Source of the DNA: an uncultured Clostridia bacterium
GTDB lineage: Bacteria; Bacillota; Clostridia; Lachnospirales; Cellulosilyticaceae
Direction: 5' to 3'
DNA: 33,514 nt
Assembly (NCBI GenBank): GCA_937921505.1
Contig: CAKZUB010000042.1
Coordinates: 1 to 33,514, forward strand
In this document: one piece after another, positions 19,029-27,800 of the stretch
How the letters are laid out: the number at the start of each line of letters is the position of its first letter
Numbering within the stretch: the stretch's first letter is position 1
Notes under the pieces: generated by a model
What the model was told of the DNA's origin: nothing
Databases searched by the model: none
Seen by the model: the letters and a program-made list of their open reading frames with translations, nothing else
Position numbers and translations under genes: made by a program

Positions 19029-20741
19029 ATGAGAAATTTTAAATTCGAGCTTGCGGAGCTTTTAAGTGATAAAATAACAGGATTATCTCAAGATGAAATA
19101 GTTGCTATGATAGAAGTACCTACTAATACTGCTATGGGAGATTATGCATTTCCCTGTTTTAAACTGGCAAAAGAACTAAGAAAGGCACCACCAATTATAG
19201 CAAAAGAACTTGCACAAAGCATAGGACAAATAGAATTTATTACTGAAGTTCAAAGTGTCAATGCATATGTTAACTTTTTCTTAGATAAGAAATTATTAGT
19301 AAAAGAAGTATTAAATAAAGTATTAACAGAAGGCGAAAATTATGGGATAGCTTCTACAAAAGACAAAGGAAATATAGTCATTGATTATTCTTCGCCTAAT
19401 ATTGCGAAGCCTTTTCACATTGGACATCTTAGGTCAACTGTTATTGGAAATAGCCTATACCGTATATTTGAGGCCCTAGGCCATAATTGTATTGGTATTA
19501 ATCATTTAGGAGACTGGGGTACACAGTTTGGTAAACTGATAGTAGCTTATAAAAAGTATTCTAGTAAAGAAGAAATTGAGCAAAAAGGTATTTCTGAGCT
19601 TCTTAGAATTTATGTATTATTTCATGATGAGGCAAAGGAAAATCCAGAAATGGATCAAGAAGCAAGAGATTATTTCACAAGAATGGAAAAGGGAGATGCA
19701 GAAGCACTTGATCTTTGGAGATGGTTTAAAGAGGTTAGTTTAAATGAATTTGAAAGAGTTTATAACATGCTGGGAGTTACTTTTGATAGCTATCATGGGG
19801 AGGCTTTTTATAATGATAAAATGGATGCATCCATTAGAGAGCTTGAAGATAAAGGACTTATAGAGATAAGTGAAGGGGCAAAAATTGTACGTTTAGATGA
19901 TGAAAATATGGCACCATGCCTTATTACAAAGAAAGATGGAAGCTCTTTGTATGCAACGCGTGACATTGCAGCAGCGAAATATCGAAAAGAAAACTATGAT
20001 TTTAAGAAATGTATCTATGTTACTGCACTTCAACAGAACTTGCATTTTGCACAATGGTTCAAAGTTATTGAAAAACTGGAATATGATTGGTCTAAAGATC
20101 TAGTTCATGTACCTTTTGGAATGGTAAGCATGGATGGTGGTAAGTTATCCACACGCTCAGGAAATGTTATATTCTTGGAAGATATATTAAAAGATGCTGT
20201 GGATAAAACGAGATCGATCATTGAAGAAAAGAATCCACAGCTTCCAAATAAAGAAGAAGTAGCTCAGAAAGTTGGTATAGGTGCTGTTATTTTTGATGAC
20301 ATGTATAATAACATTATTAAAGACATTCAATTTTCTTGGGAGCGAGTTCTTAACTTTGATGGAGAGACAGGGCCTTATGTACAATACACTCATGCAAGAG
20401 CCTGTAGTGTAATTAAAAAGTCAGGGTTAGATTTAGAGAACGTACCACACTTTAGCATAGATTATAGTGTTATTTCAGATAATGCTACAGTAGGAATAAT
20501 TAAAGAATTAGCAGAATTTGATGAGGTGATTCAAGCAGCAGCAGCAAATTACGAACCCTCCTATATTGCTAGATATGCAGTTGATTTAGCACAGGCATTT
20601 AATAAGTTTTATCATGATAATCCCATCTTAGTAGAAGATGAAAATATTAAAAATTCACGACTTGCTGTTGTTATAGCTACAAAATATGCACTAAAAAATA
20701 CCCTCTATTTATTGGGGATAGAAGCACCAGTACAAATGTAG
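19029..20741 (+). CDS. argS: Arginyl-tRNA synthetase
   Basis: ArgS (570 aa) charges tRNA-Arg with arginine using ATP. The N-terminal Add1 tRNA-binding domain (about 1-95) is followed by the class I catalytic core with the HIGH motif in PNIAKPFHIGHLRSTVIGN. The KMSKS position carries MDGGKLSTRSGN, as is normal for many ArgS. The DALR anticodon-binding domain ends with the typical LYLLGIEAPVQM. AGAGGAG lies 9 nt upstream. It is flanked by terminators on both sides, so it is monocistronic. It separates noc from parA-parB, which are often adjacent. Confidence 0.97.
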   Translation: MRNFKFELAELLSDKITGLSQDEIVAMIEVPTNTAMGDYAFPCFKLAKELRKAPPIIAKELAQSIGQIEFITEVQSVNAYVNFFLDKKLLVKEVLNKVLTEGENYGIASTKDKGNIVIDYSSPNIAKPFHIGHLRSTVIGNSLYRIFEALGHNCIGINHLGDWGTQFGKLIVAYKKYSSKEEIEQKGISELLRIYVLFHDEAKENPEMDQEARDYFTRMEKGDAEALDLWRWFKEVSLNEFERVYNMLGVTFDSYHGEAFYNDKMDASIRELEDKGLIEISEGAKIVRLDDENMAPCLITKKDGSSLYATRDIAAAKYRKENYDFKKCIYVTALQQNLHFAQWFKVIEKLEYDWSKDLVHVPFGMVSMDGGKLSTRSGNVIFLEDILKDAVDKTRSIIEEKNPQLPNKEEVAQKVGIGAVIFDDMYNNIIKDIQFSWERVLNFDGETGPYVQYTHARACSVIKKSGLDLENVPHFSIDYSVISDNATVGIIKELAEFDEVIQAAAANYEPSYIARYAVDLAQAFNKFYHDNPILVEDENIKNSRLAVVIATKYALKNTLYLLGIEAPVQM

Positions 20742-20752
20742 ATTTTATAATT

Positions 20753-20802
20753 AAGATAGACTATGACGGATCCTTTTAATTCACGTTATAGTCTATTTTT
20801 TA
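20753..20802 (+). terminator. Terminator after argS
   Basis: A 16-bp stem with two G-T pairs (20753-20768 with 20784-20799; core ATAGACTAT/ATAGTCTAT) and a 15-nt loop is followed by T-rich TTTTTTATC. It lies 12 bp after the argS stop. Confidence 0.85.
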
Positions 20803-20830
20803 TCTTTATTATTATAGAGCAACAATATAT

Positions 20831-20909
20831 AAACTTAAGTTATTCATCTATGTAAAGTTATTTGTCATAATAATTTTATATCATACATCGCCTTGAATAA
20901 CTTAAATTT
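20831..20909. repeat. Intergenic inverted repeat upstream of the lipid kinase gene
   Basis: Arms AAACTTAAGTTATTCA (20831-20846) and TGAATAACTTAAATTT (20894-20909) pair at 15 of 16 positions and enclose 47 bp. It lies in the 290-bp gap between the argS terminator and the lipid kinase gene. There is no T-run after it, so it is not an obvious terminator. Its role is unknown. Confidence 0.5.
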
Positions 20910-21029
20910 AAAGATGTGAAGTATATATGAAATAAAAAGATCCACTTAGGATATAATAATGAATAAGATAAATTATGTTTAGTTTACATAATTTATATGT
21001 TTTTATAAATAGAGATAAGGGGATATTTA

Positions 21030-21947
21030 ATGAATAAAGAAGCTCTTTTACTATATAATCCTTGTTGTGGAAATAGAGAAGTTCTGCTTAATTTAGATTA
21101 CATTGCATCTAGAGTGCAAAATATGGGATATAATTTAAAAGTGTATAGAAGTAAATTTGGTGGATCTATTGAAAATTACCTTATTGAAAAAGTTGATGAT
21201 CTTAATACAGATATGATTATTGTTTCAGGTGGTGATGGCACAGTTAACGAATGTGTTAATGGTATGATGAAGAAAAAACTCAATATACCGTTAGCTATTT
21301 TACCACTGGGAACTGCTAATGACTTTGCTCATACACTCGAAATTCCTAGTAAATTGCCTTTAGCTTTAGATTTAATAGCTCATAATGATTTAAGATATAT
21401 TGATGTTGGAAAGGCAAATGACAAATTCTTTATTAATGTTTGTAGTATGGGCGCCTTGAGTGCTGTTTCACAGTCAACTCCTATAAGCATTAAAAAAAAG
21501 TTAGGCAAGCTAGCTTACTATATTAAGGGTTTTGACGCTATTAATCATTATGAAGCTATGGATTTAGAAGTTATGACATCAGGTACATCTTTTAATAATA
21601 AGTTTTTTTTGGTACTTATTTTTAATGGTAAGGGTGCGGGTGGATTTATGAAGTTAGCCAATGAAGCTGATGTATGTGATGGTTTATTTGATATCGTATG
21701 TTTTAAGGATGTTTATTTGTACGATATACCTCCTTTATTTTTTAAAGTATTACAAGGAGAGCATTTAGATAACCCACATGTTATATATTTTAAGACAAAT
21801 AATTTATCTATTAAAAATGGTAGTTATAATAAATCATATTGTACTGATATAGATGGAGAACATGGACCCACGTTACCGCTCAATATATCAGTATTATCTA
21901 ATGCACTTAGAGTATATGTCCCAAAAACTACGAAATATATTAGCTAA
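21030..21947 (+). CDS. YegS/BmrU-type diacylglycerol/lipid kinase family protein
   Basis: This 305-residue protein belongs to the diacylglycerol kinase catalytic family that phosphorylates lipid alcohols with ATP at the membrane face. The N-terminal LLLYNPCCGNRE resembles the usual NPxSG start. The nucleotide-binding motif VSGGDGTVNECVNGMM is at 65-80, followed by LAILPLGTANDFAHTLEIP. Other landmarks are IDVGKANDKFFINVCSMG and the C-terminal DIDGEHGPTLPL. It may recycle diacylglycerol to phosphatidate; the exact substrate is not readable from sequence. Its RBS is AAGGGG about 9 nt upstream. Confidence 0.88.
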   Translation: MNKEALLLYNPCCGNREVLLNLDYIASRVQNMGYNLKVYRSKFGGSIENYLIEKVDDLNTDMIIVSGGDGTVNECVNGMMKKKLNIPLAILPLGTANDFAHTLEIPSKLPLALDLIAHNDLRYIDVGKANDKFFINVCSMGALSAVSQSTPISIKKKLGKLAYYIKGFDAINHYEAMDLEVMTSGTSFNNKFFLVLIFNGKGAGGFMKLANEADVCDGLFDIVCFKDVYLYDIPPLFFKVLQGEHLDNPHVIYFKTNNLSIKNGSYNKSYCTDIDGEHGPTLPLNISVLSNALRVYVPKTTKYIS

Positions 21948-21987
21948 TCAAAATATATAGGGGAAAATAATCATGAAGTAAATTTAA

Positions 21988-22031
21988 GATTAAGTATTCA
22001 GGGGGATATAGAATGCTTAATCTATTTTTTT
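21988..22031 (+). terminator. Terminator of the lipid kinase gene, overlapping the convergent gene end
   Basis: A 12-bp stem GATTAAGTATTC (21988-21999) / GAATGCTTAATC (22011-22022) with one G-T pair and an 11-nt loop is followed by TATTTTTTTAA. The right arm covers the stop codon of the leftward gene at 22017. The loop GGGGGAT followed by ATG resembles a ribosome binding site but opens only a six-codon frame. Confidence 0.75.
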
Positions 22032-23612
22032 AATTTCTAAATAAGTATCTATTGAAAATACGCCTTCTTTTAATATATTTTTATCTTGGTTTTGTACTGA
22101 AAAGAGTATATTATTATTCTCAACTTTTATCATATGAATATTTCCAGGAATCGTTATATATTTAACTGTTTTTGATAGGATAGTATCATAAATACATAGT
22201 AAATTCGTATAATCGATAAGCAGTGAATAGGCTATATATCTTTCAGATAAAAATAGAGAATCCAGAATATCGCCAGTAGCTATTACTATGGGAGAATCAT
22301 AGTAATTATTGACTAAGTAAAGTGTAGAGGAGTCTTCAGTATTAATTGTATAAGTAAATTTTATATTTTGTGGACATAACGCTATAGAACTAGGAATAAT
22401 GTGCTTATCTTTTTCTACATATCTATGTTTAAGAGGTATATTTTGATTAATAAGCATTAAATAATATTGCATTGGATATTTTTCATCTAGTAATAATATA
22501 TAAGGAGTTTTTAGTATAAAGTATTCACTGCTAGGAGAAGTGACATTATGAAGTAACGTTTTAGTGTTTTTAATCTCATTATTGATATACAGACCATAAT
22601 ATCTTCTGCTATCGTCTAATTCTATGGAATAGTTCATTGTGTTTTTAGAAGGAGTATGTATATGTGCTGGTGGATATTCAGTTAATGTGTTTACAACTTC
22701 TAGATCAGAGAGAATGTATTGCTCATTGAGCTTATTAACAAGATAATCAGATAGTTTAATTATATATTTATGATCAAGCTTTGCGTAATTAAAGTCTTGT
22801 GTAAAATGTATATCCAGCTCATAATCTTTACTTAGTATTAATTTTCCTTCAATTTGAGGAGTACTTAAAGGGAAGTCTATACTATTAAGTTGCTTTTCCC
22901 AAAGCAATTCCTCCCATAAGTTAGTAATAATGTTTATATCTTTTATCTCTATATTATTAGGTAATATTTTTAATGACAGTGGTTTTACATTAAAGTGTGC
23001 GTTGATTAAATCCGGTAGCGAAATATTACTATAAGATATATGTTTTTTCCCTATAAATACATTTGGTAAATTTGGGGTATAAGAAGTAACAATAATAGGA
23101 ACTACTTGAGACGGATAGTGAAGTTTCATTAAATAACCATGATCTTGAGGGAGTATCTTGTAATTCCATGAAGTATAGGTAGAACTGCTTTTTAATGTAC
23201 TTAGCCATTTATTTATAGTGTCTTCATTTTTTATACTAAATAAGTATTTATTATTTATGCCATTATTAGTATATATTTCAATAGTTGATGGAGATGCTTT
23301 AATATTGTATAAGTACAATTTTTGAAGAGGTATACTAATGTGCTGATAACTTAAACTGCTTAAAATAACTATAATAATACCACTAGAGATCAGTCTTAGT
23401 TTTACAGCATGATTTGTTTTATCTATTAAATAAATAAAAGTCATTAGACATGCACCGAGAGGCAGTTTTATCATGACTATAACAGAATGTATAGTACTAA
23501 TGAAAAAATAGACTATACACTTAAAGACATAAAAAGGTTCATATTCTTCTTGATTATTATACGCATATATTAAGGTTTGAAGAATAACACCAAATATGAG
23601 GATGTATTTCAT
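22017..23612 (-). CDS. Unrecognised membrane protein with large extracytoplasmic domain
   Basis: I do not recognise this 531-residue protein. It has three hydrophobic segments near the N-terminus (about 2-18, 28-62 and 72-90), possibly three or four membrane spans. A polar, Tyr/Ser/Asn-rich region of about 440 residues with many short beta-prone stretches follows, probably outside the cell. No catalytic motif is evident. The C-terminal third (LYLVNNYYDSPIVIATGD, then short hydrophobic repeats) could be a propeller-like fold, but that is only an impression. AGGAG precedes the ATG. It lies 12 bp downstream of the 168-residue gene, so the two form an operon. The protein is rich in Ile, Tyr and Asn. 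Confidence 0.75.
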   Translation of the reverse strand: MKYILIFGVILQTLIYAYNNQEEYEPFYVFKCIVYFFISTIHSVIVMIKLPLGACLMTFIYLIDKTNHAVKLRLISSGIIIVILSSLSYQHISIPLQKLYLYNIKASPSTIEIYTNNGINNKYLFSIKNEDTINKWLSTLKSSSTYTSWNYKILPQDHGYLMKLHYPSQVVPIIVTSYTPNLPNVFIGKKHISYSNISLPDLINAHFNVKPLSLKILPNNIEIKDINIITNLWEELLWEKQLNSIDFPLSTPQIEGKLILSKDYELDIHFTQDFNYAKLDHKYIIKLSDYLVNKLNEQYILSDLEVVNTLTEYPPAHIHTPSKNTMNYSIELDDSRRYYGLYINNEIKNTKTLLHNVTSPSSEYFILKTPYILLLDEKYPMQYYLMLINQNIPLKHRYVEKDKHIIPSSIALCPQNIKFTYTINTEDSSTLYLVNNYYDSPIVIATGDILDSLFLSERYIAYSLLIDYTNLLCIYDTILSKTVKYITIPGNIHMIKVENNNILFSVQNQDKNILKEGVFSIDTYLEIKKID

Positions 23613-23624
23613 TAGGAGCTCCTT

Positions 23625-24131
23625 CTATTTTAAGGCATCAATATAAAACACACTATGTTTACAATAATAAAAATCTGGAAATGGATATATTTTATAGGGA
23701 ACTAGATAGATAGCATGAAAAACACTTTTTTTTCTTGCTATATAATTTATAGGGTATTTTGGTTTTATTTGAAAGGCAAAGGTTGAATTTTTTTTATTAC
23801 CTTCTACTAAAACATACTTCATAGTTTTTTTAGGAAGAAACTTATCGGCTATTGCTTGACGATGTTTATCGTAGCTTTGATGAACGAAATAAATCCAACG
23901 ATTTTTCTCTTCTTCTTCATATATAAAAATATAGTATTTAGAAGGTGGCTTTGTACAAGTTATTATAATTTCTTTTACTTCAGGATCTTTTGGATTGCTA
24001 GTGGTTTTTATATTAACTTCACCGATATTTGGAATAAAAAAATGGTATATCATAAATATCAAGCAGTATATTACATAAGTAACTAATAAGATTTGTGTTA
24101 CGTTATAAATTAATCTTGATGCTTTAAACAT
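23625..24131 (-). CDS. Unrecognised single-span membrane protein
   Basis: This 168-residue protein has one membrane segment (about 10-32, ILLVTYVIYCLIFMIYHFF) and an outside domain of about 135 residues rich in Lys, Tyr and Pro. No family is recognised. AGGAGG lies just before the ATG. It is the first gene of a leftward pair with the 531-residue gene and starts only 15 bp from the parS site, divergent from parA. Function is unknown; shared topology with its partner suggests a joint role in the envelope (inference). Confidence 0.75.
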   Translation of the reverse strand: MFKASRLIYNVTQILLVTYVIYCLIFMIYHFFIPNIGEVNIKTTSNPKDPEVKEIIITCTKPPSKYYIFIYEEEEKNRWIYFVHQSYDKHRQAIADKFLPKKTMKYVLVEGNKKNSTFAFQIKPKYPINYIARKKSVFHAIYLVPYKIYPFPDFYYCKHSVFYIDALK

Positions 24132-24145
24132 TTTTCCTCCTTTTT

Positions 24146-24165
24146 ATTGTTTCACGTGAAACAAT
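24146..24165. other. parS: parS centromere site (perfect)
   Basis: TGTTTCACGTGAAACA (24148-24163) is an exact match to the bacterial parS consensus, extended to a 20-bp perfect palindrome by AT and AT on either side. It lies about 150 bp upstream of parA in the divergent intergenic region. ParB-CTP clamps load here and spread; ParA then moves the origin. Confidence 0.97.
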
Positions 24166-24314
24166 AGTAGAAATATAGAGTGTACATGTAATAAATATAT
24201 TAAGAAGAATAAAATTTATACATAGAAATAAACATTATAAATTGGAATTTAGTTTATTAAAAAACAACTATATGATATACTCTATTTAAAGAATGTATAC
24301 AAAAGGAGAAATTT

Positions 24315-25079
24315 ATGGGTAAAATAATCGCAGTTGTTAATCAAAAGGGGGGAGTTGGGAAGACAACGACTGTTGTGAATTTAGCAGCTGCTCTAGTAGA
24401 ACAAGAGCATAAAATATTAATAGTTGATCTTGATCCCCAAGGAAATGCTACTAGCGGGTGTGGTATATTAAAAAATCAAGTTAATGCTACTATATATGAT
24501 GTGTTTGTAAACAATGAAGTTATTAAAAATGTTATCAAACAGGCAACACATGAAAAAATAGATGTTGTTCCTTCAAATATGAATCTAGCTGGAACGGAAG
24601 TAGAACTTGTAAATACAAAACAAAGAGAATTTGTCCTAAAAAAAGAATTAGATACTTTAAGAGAAGCGTATGATTACATATTCATAGATTGTCCACCAGC
24701 GGTTAATATTCTTACAATTAATGCATTAACTGCATCAGATTCAGTACTTATACCTATGCAGTGTGAGTATTATGCATTAGAAGGTCTTTCACAACTCGTT
24801 CAAACGATAGGATTAGTCAAGAAAAATACTAACTCTAAACTAGTTTTAGAGGGAATATTATTTACTATGTACGATGGCAGAACAAATCTTTCAATTCAAG
24901 TTGTAAAAGAAGTTCAGAATCACTTTAGTAGCATTACATATGAGACGAAGATTACTAGAAGTGTAAGACTAAGTGAAGCACCAAGCTTTGGAATGTCTTG
25001 TATTAACTATGATTCAAAGTCTAAAGGTGCAGAACAATATAGACAGCTTGCAATGGAATTTATAGAAAGGAATCAATAA
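24315..25079 (+). CDS. parA: Chromosome partitioning ATPase ParA/Soj
   Basis: This deviant-Walker ATPase (254 aa) binds DNA non-specifically as an ATP dimer and pulls the ParB-parS complex; in Bacillus the homologue also modulates DnaA. MGKIIAVVNQKGGVGKTTTV carries the deviant Walker A with the signature lysine. IVDLDPQGNATSG is the A' motif and FIDCPPAVNILTINAL is Walker B. It lacks an N-terminal HTH, as in chromosomal Soj. AAAGGAG lies 7 nt upstream. parB follows after 2 bp. Confidence 0.97.
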   Translation: MGKIIAVVNQKGGVGKTTTVVNLAAALVEQEHKILIVDLDPQGNATSGCGILKNQVNATIYDVFVNNEVIKNVIKQATHEKIDVVPSNMNLAGTEVELVNTKQREFVLKKELDTLREAYDYIFIDCPPAVNILTINALTASDSVLIPMQCEYYALEGLSQLVQTIGLVKKNTNSKLVLEGILFTMYDGRTNLSIQVVKEVQNHFSSITYETKITRSVRLSEAPSFGMSCINYDSKSKGAEQYRQLAMEFIERNQ

Positions 25080-25081
25080 AG

Positions 25082-25942
25082 ATGAAACAAAGAGGTTTAG
25101 GAAAAGGATTGAATGCACTTTTATCTGATGAAATATTAACAGCAGGAGATCAAAATGTAGTAGGAATCAAGAAAGTTGACATAAATGAAATAGAACCGAA
25201 TTTTGGACAGCCTAGAAAAAAATTTTGTGAAGAAGAGTTACATGAACTTAGCCTATCTATTAAAGAACATGGTATATTACAGCCTCTCATTGTAAGAGAA
25301 AAAAATGGTAGATACGAAATCGTTGCAGGAGAAAGAAGATATAGAGCATCAAGACTCGCTGGAATTAATGAAATACCAGTTATTATAAAAGATTTTAGTG
25401 ACCAGCAAACATTGGAAGTAGCACTAGTTGAGAATATACAAAGAGAAGATTTGAATGTAATGGAATTATCATGTGCATATAGCTTACTTATGGAGAGATT
25501 TGACTTGACTCAAGAAGCAGTAGCAGATAAAGTAGGCAAAAGTAGATCAGCAGTAGCTAATATTATGAGATTATTAAAGCTTACCCCTTATGTACAAGAA
25601 AAATTAAGAGAAGAAGAGATTAGTTTTGGGCATGCTAGGGCAATACTTGGAATAAGTGAAATTAAGAGTCAAAAACAGATTGCGGATTTTATCATCGAAA
25701 AAAAACTAAGTGTACGAGAAACAGAAAAATATATTCAAACAATATTAAATAAAGATAAAACATCTAATAAAGATAAGCCAATATATAATCCATTCTATAG
25801 AGAGTTACAAGAAAGTTTACAAAAAATACTAGGAACAAAAGTAATTATTTCAAAGGGTGCAAAAAAAGGTAAGATTGAGATAGAATATTATTCTGATGAT
25901 GAATTAGCTAGAATTATTGAGCTTATGAATATAAATAATTAA
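25082..25942 (+). CDS. parB: Chromosome partitioning protein ParB/Spo0J
   Basis: ParB (286 aa) is a CTP-dependent clamp that loads at parS. The N-terminal basic segment KQRGLGKGLNALLSDE is the ParA-activating motif. The CTPase core shows GQPRKKF, VAGERRYRASRLAG and VENIQREDLNVMELS. The helix-turn-helix LTQEAVADKVGKSRSAVANI has the Ser-Arg of true ParB proteins, unlike the Noc paralogue at 18033. The C-terminal 60 residues form the dimer domain. It is coupled to parA (2-bp gap) with GAAAGG upstream. Confidence 0.97.
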   Translation: MKQRGLGKGLNALLSDEILTAGDQNVVGIKKVDINEIEPNFGQPRKKFCEEELHELSLSIKEHGILQPLIVREKNGRYEIVAGERRYRASRLAGINEIPVIIKDFSDQQTLEVALVENIQREDLNVMELSCAYSLLMERFDLTQEAVADKVGKSRSAVANIMRLLKLTPYVQEKLREEEISFGHARAILGISEIKSQKQIADFIIEKKLSVRETEKYIQTILNKDKTSNKDKPIYNPFYRELQESLQKILGTKVIISKGAKKGKIEIEYYSDDELARIIELMNINN

Positions 25943-26026
25943 TAGATATATCAAATTTATTCTAAAGAGTACTATAACATTGAGTTTAATTATAAAAGTA
26001 ACAATAAAGAAAGTTGGTTAAAATTA

Positions 26027-26530
26027 ATGGAACAAATTATTTTATTACTAAATGAATATTTATTATATATTGTATTAGGGGTACTGGTATTTATAGTAAT
26101 ACTCTTCATATTGCTACTAATGAATTATAGTAAGATGAAAAAGATTCAAAAGCGATATGAAAAATTTATGTCTAAAGAAAATGTTGACTTAGAAGAACTA
26201 TTAGTACAGTATACTAAGAAAATAAGTATCTTGCTCCAAAATGAGAAAGATATCCTTGCAACAATTAAAGCGATACAAAAAGTACAAGAGAAATGCATAC
26301 AAAAAGTCGGTATTGTAAGGTATAAAGCCATTGCTAATACAGGAGCAGACCTATCATTTACTGTAGCCTTATTAGACCAACACGATGATGGGGTTGTATT
26401 AAATGGTATTTATAGCAGGGATGGTTCATATACTTATGCAAAACCAATACAAGATGCAAAATCTACTTACAAGTTATCAGAAGAAGAAGAGCAAGCATTA
26501 CAACAAGCAATTAATAAAAAAGATATGTAG
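26027..26530 (+). CDS. DUF4446 family protein
   Basis: This 167-residue protein has one N-terminal membrane span (about 12-33, YIVLGVLVFIVILFILLLM). A coiled-coil-like helix follows (36-95). The conserved DUF4446 core is VGIVRYKAIANTGADLSFTV, then DDGVVLNGIYSRDGSYTYAKPI. The family is often found next to parB in Clostridia and its function is unknown; a link with segregation or the envelope is only suggested by the location. The RBS is weak, and a strong hairpin overlaps the stop codon. Confidence 0.88.
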   Translation: MEQIILLLNEYLLYIVLGVLVFIVILFILLLMNYSKMKKIQKRYEKFMSKENVDLEELLVQYTKKISILLQNEKDILATIKAIQKVQEKCIQKVGIVRYKAIANTGADLSFTVALLDQHDDGVVLNGIYSRDGSYTYAKPIQDAKSTYKLSEEEEQALQQAINKKDM

Positions 26531-26558
26531 AATTAATTCTACATATCTTTTTTTTATT
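26512..26558. terminator. Bidirectional terminator between convergent genes
   Basis: A near-perfect palindrome centred at 26534/26535 (arms AAGATATGTAGAATT and its complement) is flanked by an A-run on the left and a T-run on the right. It therefore works on both strands: for the DUF4446 gene rightward and the 256-residue gene leftward. Confidence 0.85.
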
Positions 26559-27327
26559 AATTTAGAGGTCTAATAAATATTTTTACAGTGAGTGTGCTAT
26601 TATTTAAGAGAATTAATTGATTTTCTAGATACATAGGCTGAGAAATTCTAAGTTCAGGATCATAAATAAAGTAAAACAGTGTGTTACAAGTGTTATTTTG
26701 GCTATAATAATCTATAGCTTGTACAAAATCATTAAAGAGCTCTCTATCGGTAATACTACGATAGGTTTTTTTAACAATAAGAGCTATTTTTTCTCTATGA
26801 ATGAGAAGAGCCATTTGGTTATTTTGAGAATTAAGTTGACAAGTGTCTTCAGAAACAGCATCAAAATATAAACGTAAGAGGGCCTTAAGTAAATAGATAA
26901 TGTCTCCATCTGTATCAATTTCGAGGACAGCACCATTGTCTGAGCGCCTGCGAAGTTCTCTTACTACAGAGCAAAAGTTATTACATACTAATTCAACATC
27001 ATCTACAGCATTAGTAGCAGACATGAAGGCTGAGGCAGTAAATGGAGTTAGTTTTTCAAGAAGATTAGATGCTTTATCAATAACCTCTTTTAACTTCACC
27101 CTTTCTGCAAGCACATCATAAGCCTCAAGTCCAGCTTGTTTATTATGTAGAGCTTGAGAAGAAATAATTTCTATAGGAAGAATATTCACGTCCTTAAAAT
27201 TAGAAACTGCAGCAAGAAGTTTATTAAAATGAGTACAATAAATATCATACCGCAACCATACTCTCTTTTTATAATCTAAAGTTGCTTTATTAATAAGGGT
27301 TTGAAGTTCTGTCAGTATATCTTTCAA
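26557..27327 (-). CDS. Protein with a degenerate DpnII/MboI-type nuclease-like C-terminal domain
   Basis: The 256-residue protein starts at TTG 27327 (AAGGATG 10 nt upstream). Residues 1-165 are mainly helical with no clear family. Residues 170-256 resemble the DpnII/MboI-like PD-(D/E)xK fold: REKIALIVKKT, ELFNDFVQAIDYY, CNTLFYFIYDPELRISQP and LENQL. In that family the strand normally reads Glu-Val-Lys-Lys-Thr; here the Glu is Ile184 (Ile-Val-Lys-Lys), and the preceding Asp position also seems lost. I infer a catalytically inactive nuclease fold. The assignment is by pattern memory and moderate; the function is unknown. No methylase gene is nearby. Confidence 0.6.
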   Translation of the reverse strand: MKDILTELQTLINKATLDYKKRVWLRYDIYCTHFNKLLAAVSNFKDVNILPIEIISSQALHNKQAGLEAYDVLAERVKLKEVIDKASNLLEKLTPFTASAFMSATNAVDDVELVCNNFCSVVRELRRRSDNGAVLEIDTDGDIIYLLKALLRLYFDAVSEDTCQLNSQNNQMALLIHREKIALIVKKTYRSITDRELFNDFVQAIDYYSQNNTCNTLFYFIYDPELRISQPMYLENQLILLNNSTLTVKIFIRPLN

Positions 27328-27375
27328 CGTATCACATCCTTAAAGTATAGAATTTTTAAAATGAACATAGAGCAC

Positions 27376-27774
27376 TTATTTATAAATTTTCAATAAACCT
27401 CTGATAAAGTGTACAATGTAAACCAATAGACCTATTTCTATAAAAGTAAAAATGATAGTAAGTATGTTAAAAAAAAGTACACTTACGATACTTATAAAAA
27501 ACACAAATAATATAATGAGAGTATTAATAATGGCTATACGCGTAGGTATTTTAAATAGTTCATATTTTTCTTTCATAAACCATACATGAAACATCATGAT
27601 GAGTTGAATACCAAACAAAATAATAAGATCAAGTAGCATATAACTTGTTAATGGAGAATACCAAGGTAATACATTTATTTTAGAAGAAAACATATAGAGA
27701 CACATTCCAAGCAGTAATAATTGTATAGTATTAAGAATGACTAAATATTTAACAGTAGGAATATATTTTTTCAT
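27376..27774 (-). CDS. Four-helix membrane protein, unknown function
   Basis: I choose ATG 27774 (132 aa, MKKYIPTVKYLVIL) because GGAGG lies 6 nt upstream; a GTG ten codons earlier (27804) lacks such a site. Hydrophobic spans are at about 9-29, 42-66, 78-100 and 101-122. No family or motif is recognised. It lies 26 bp after the SseB-like gene, so the two are probably cotranscribed leftward. Confidence 0.75.
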   Translation of the reverse strand: MKKYIPTVKYLVILNTIQLLLLGMCLYMFSSKINVLPWYSPLTSYMLLDLIILFGIQLIMMFHVWFMKEKYELFKIPTRIAIINTLIILFVFFISIVSVLFFNILTIIFTFIEIGLLVYIVHFIRGLLKIYK

Positions 27775-27800
27775 TGAGAGCCTCCGGTACAAGTCAAATG

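Noticed and set aside
22003..22031. RBS-like GGGGGAT plus ATG opening a short frame after the lipid kinase gene
   Set aside because: The frame is only six codons and the G-run is the loop of a terminator hairpin.
26557..27327. Functional restriction-modification system
   Set aside because: No methyltransferase gene is nearby and the E-x-K catalytic motif appears degenerate.
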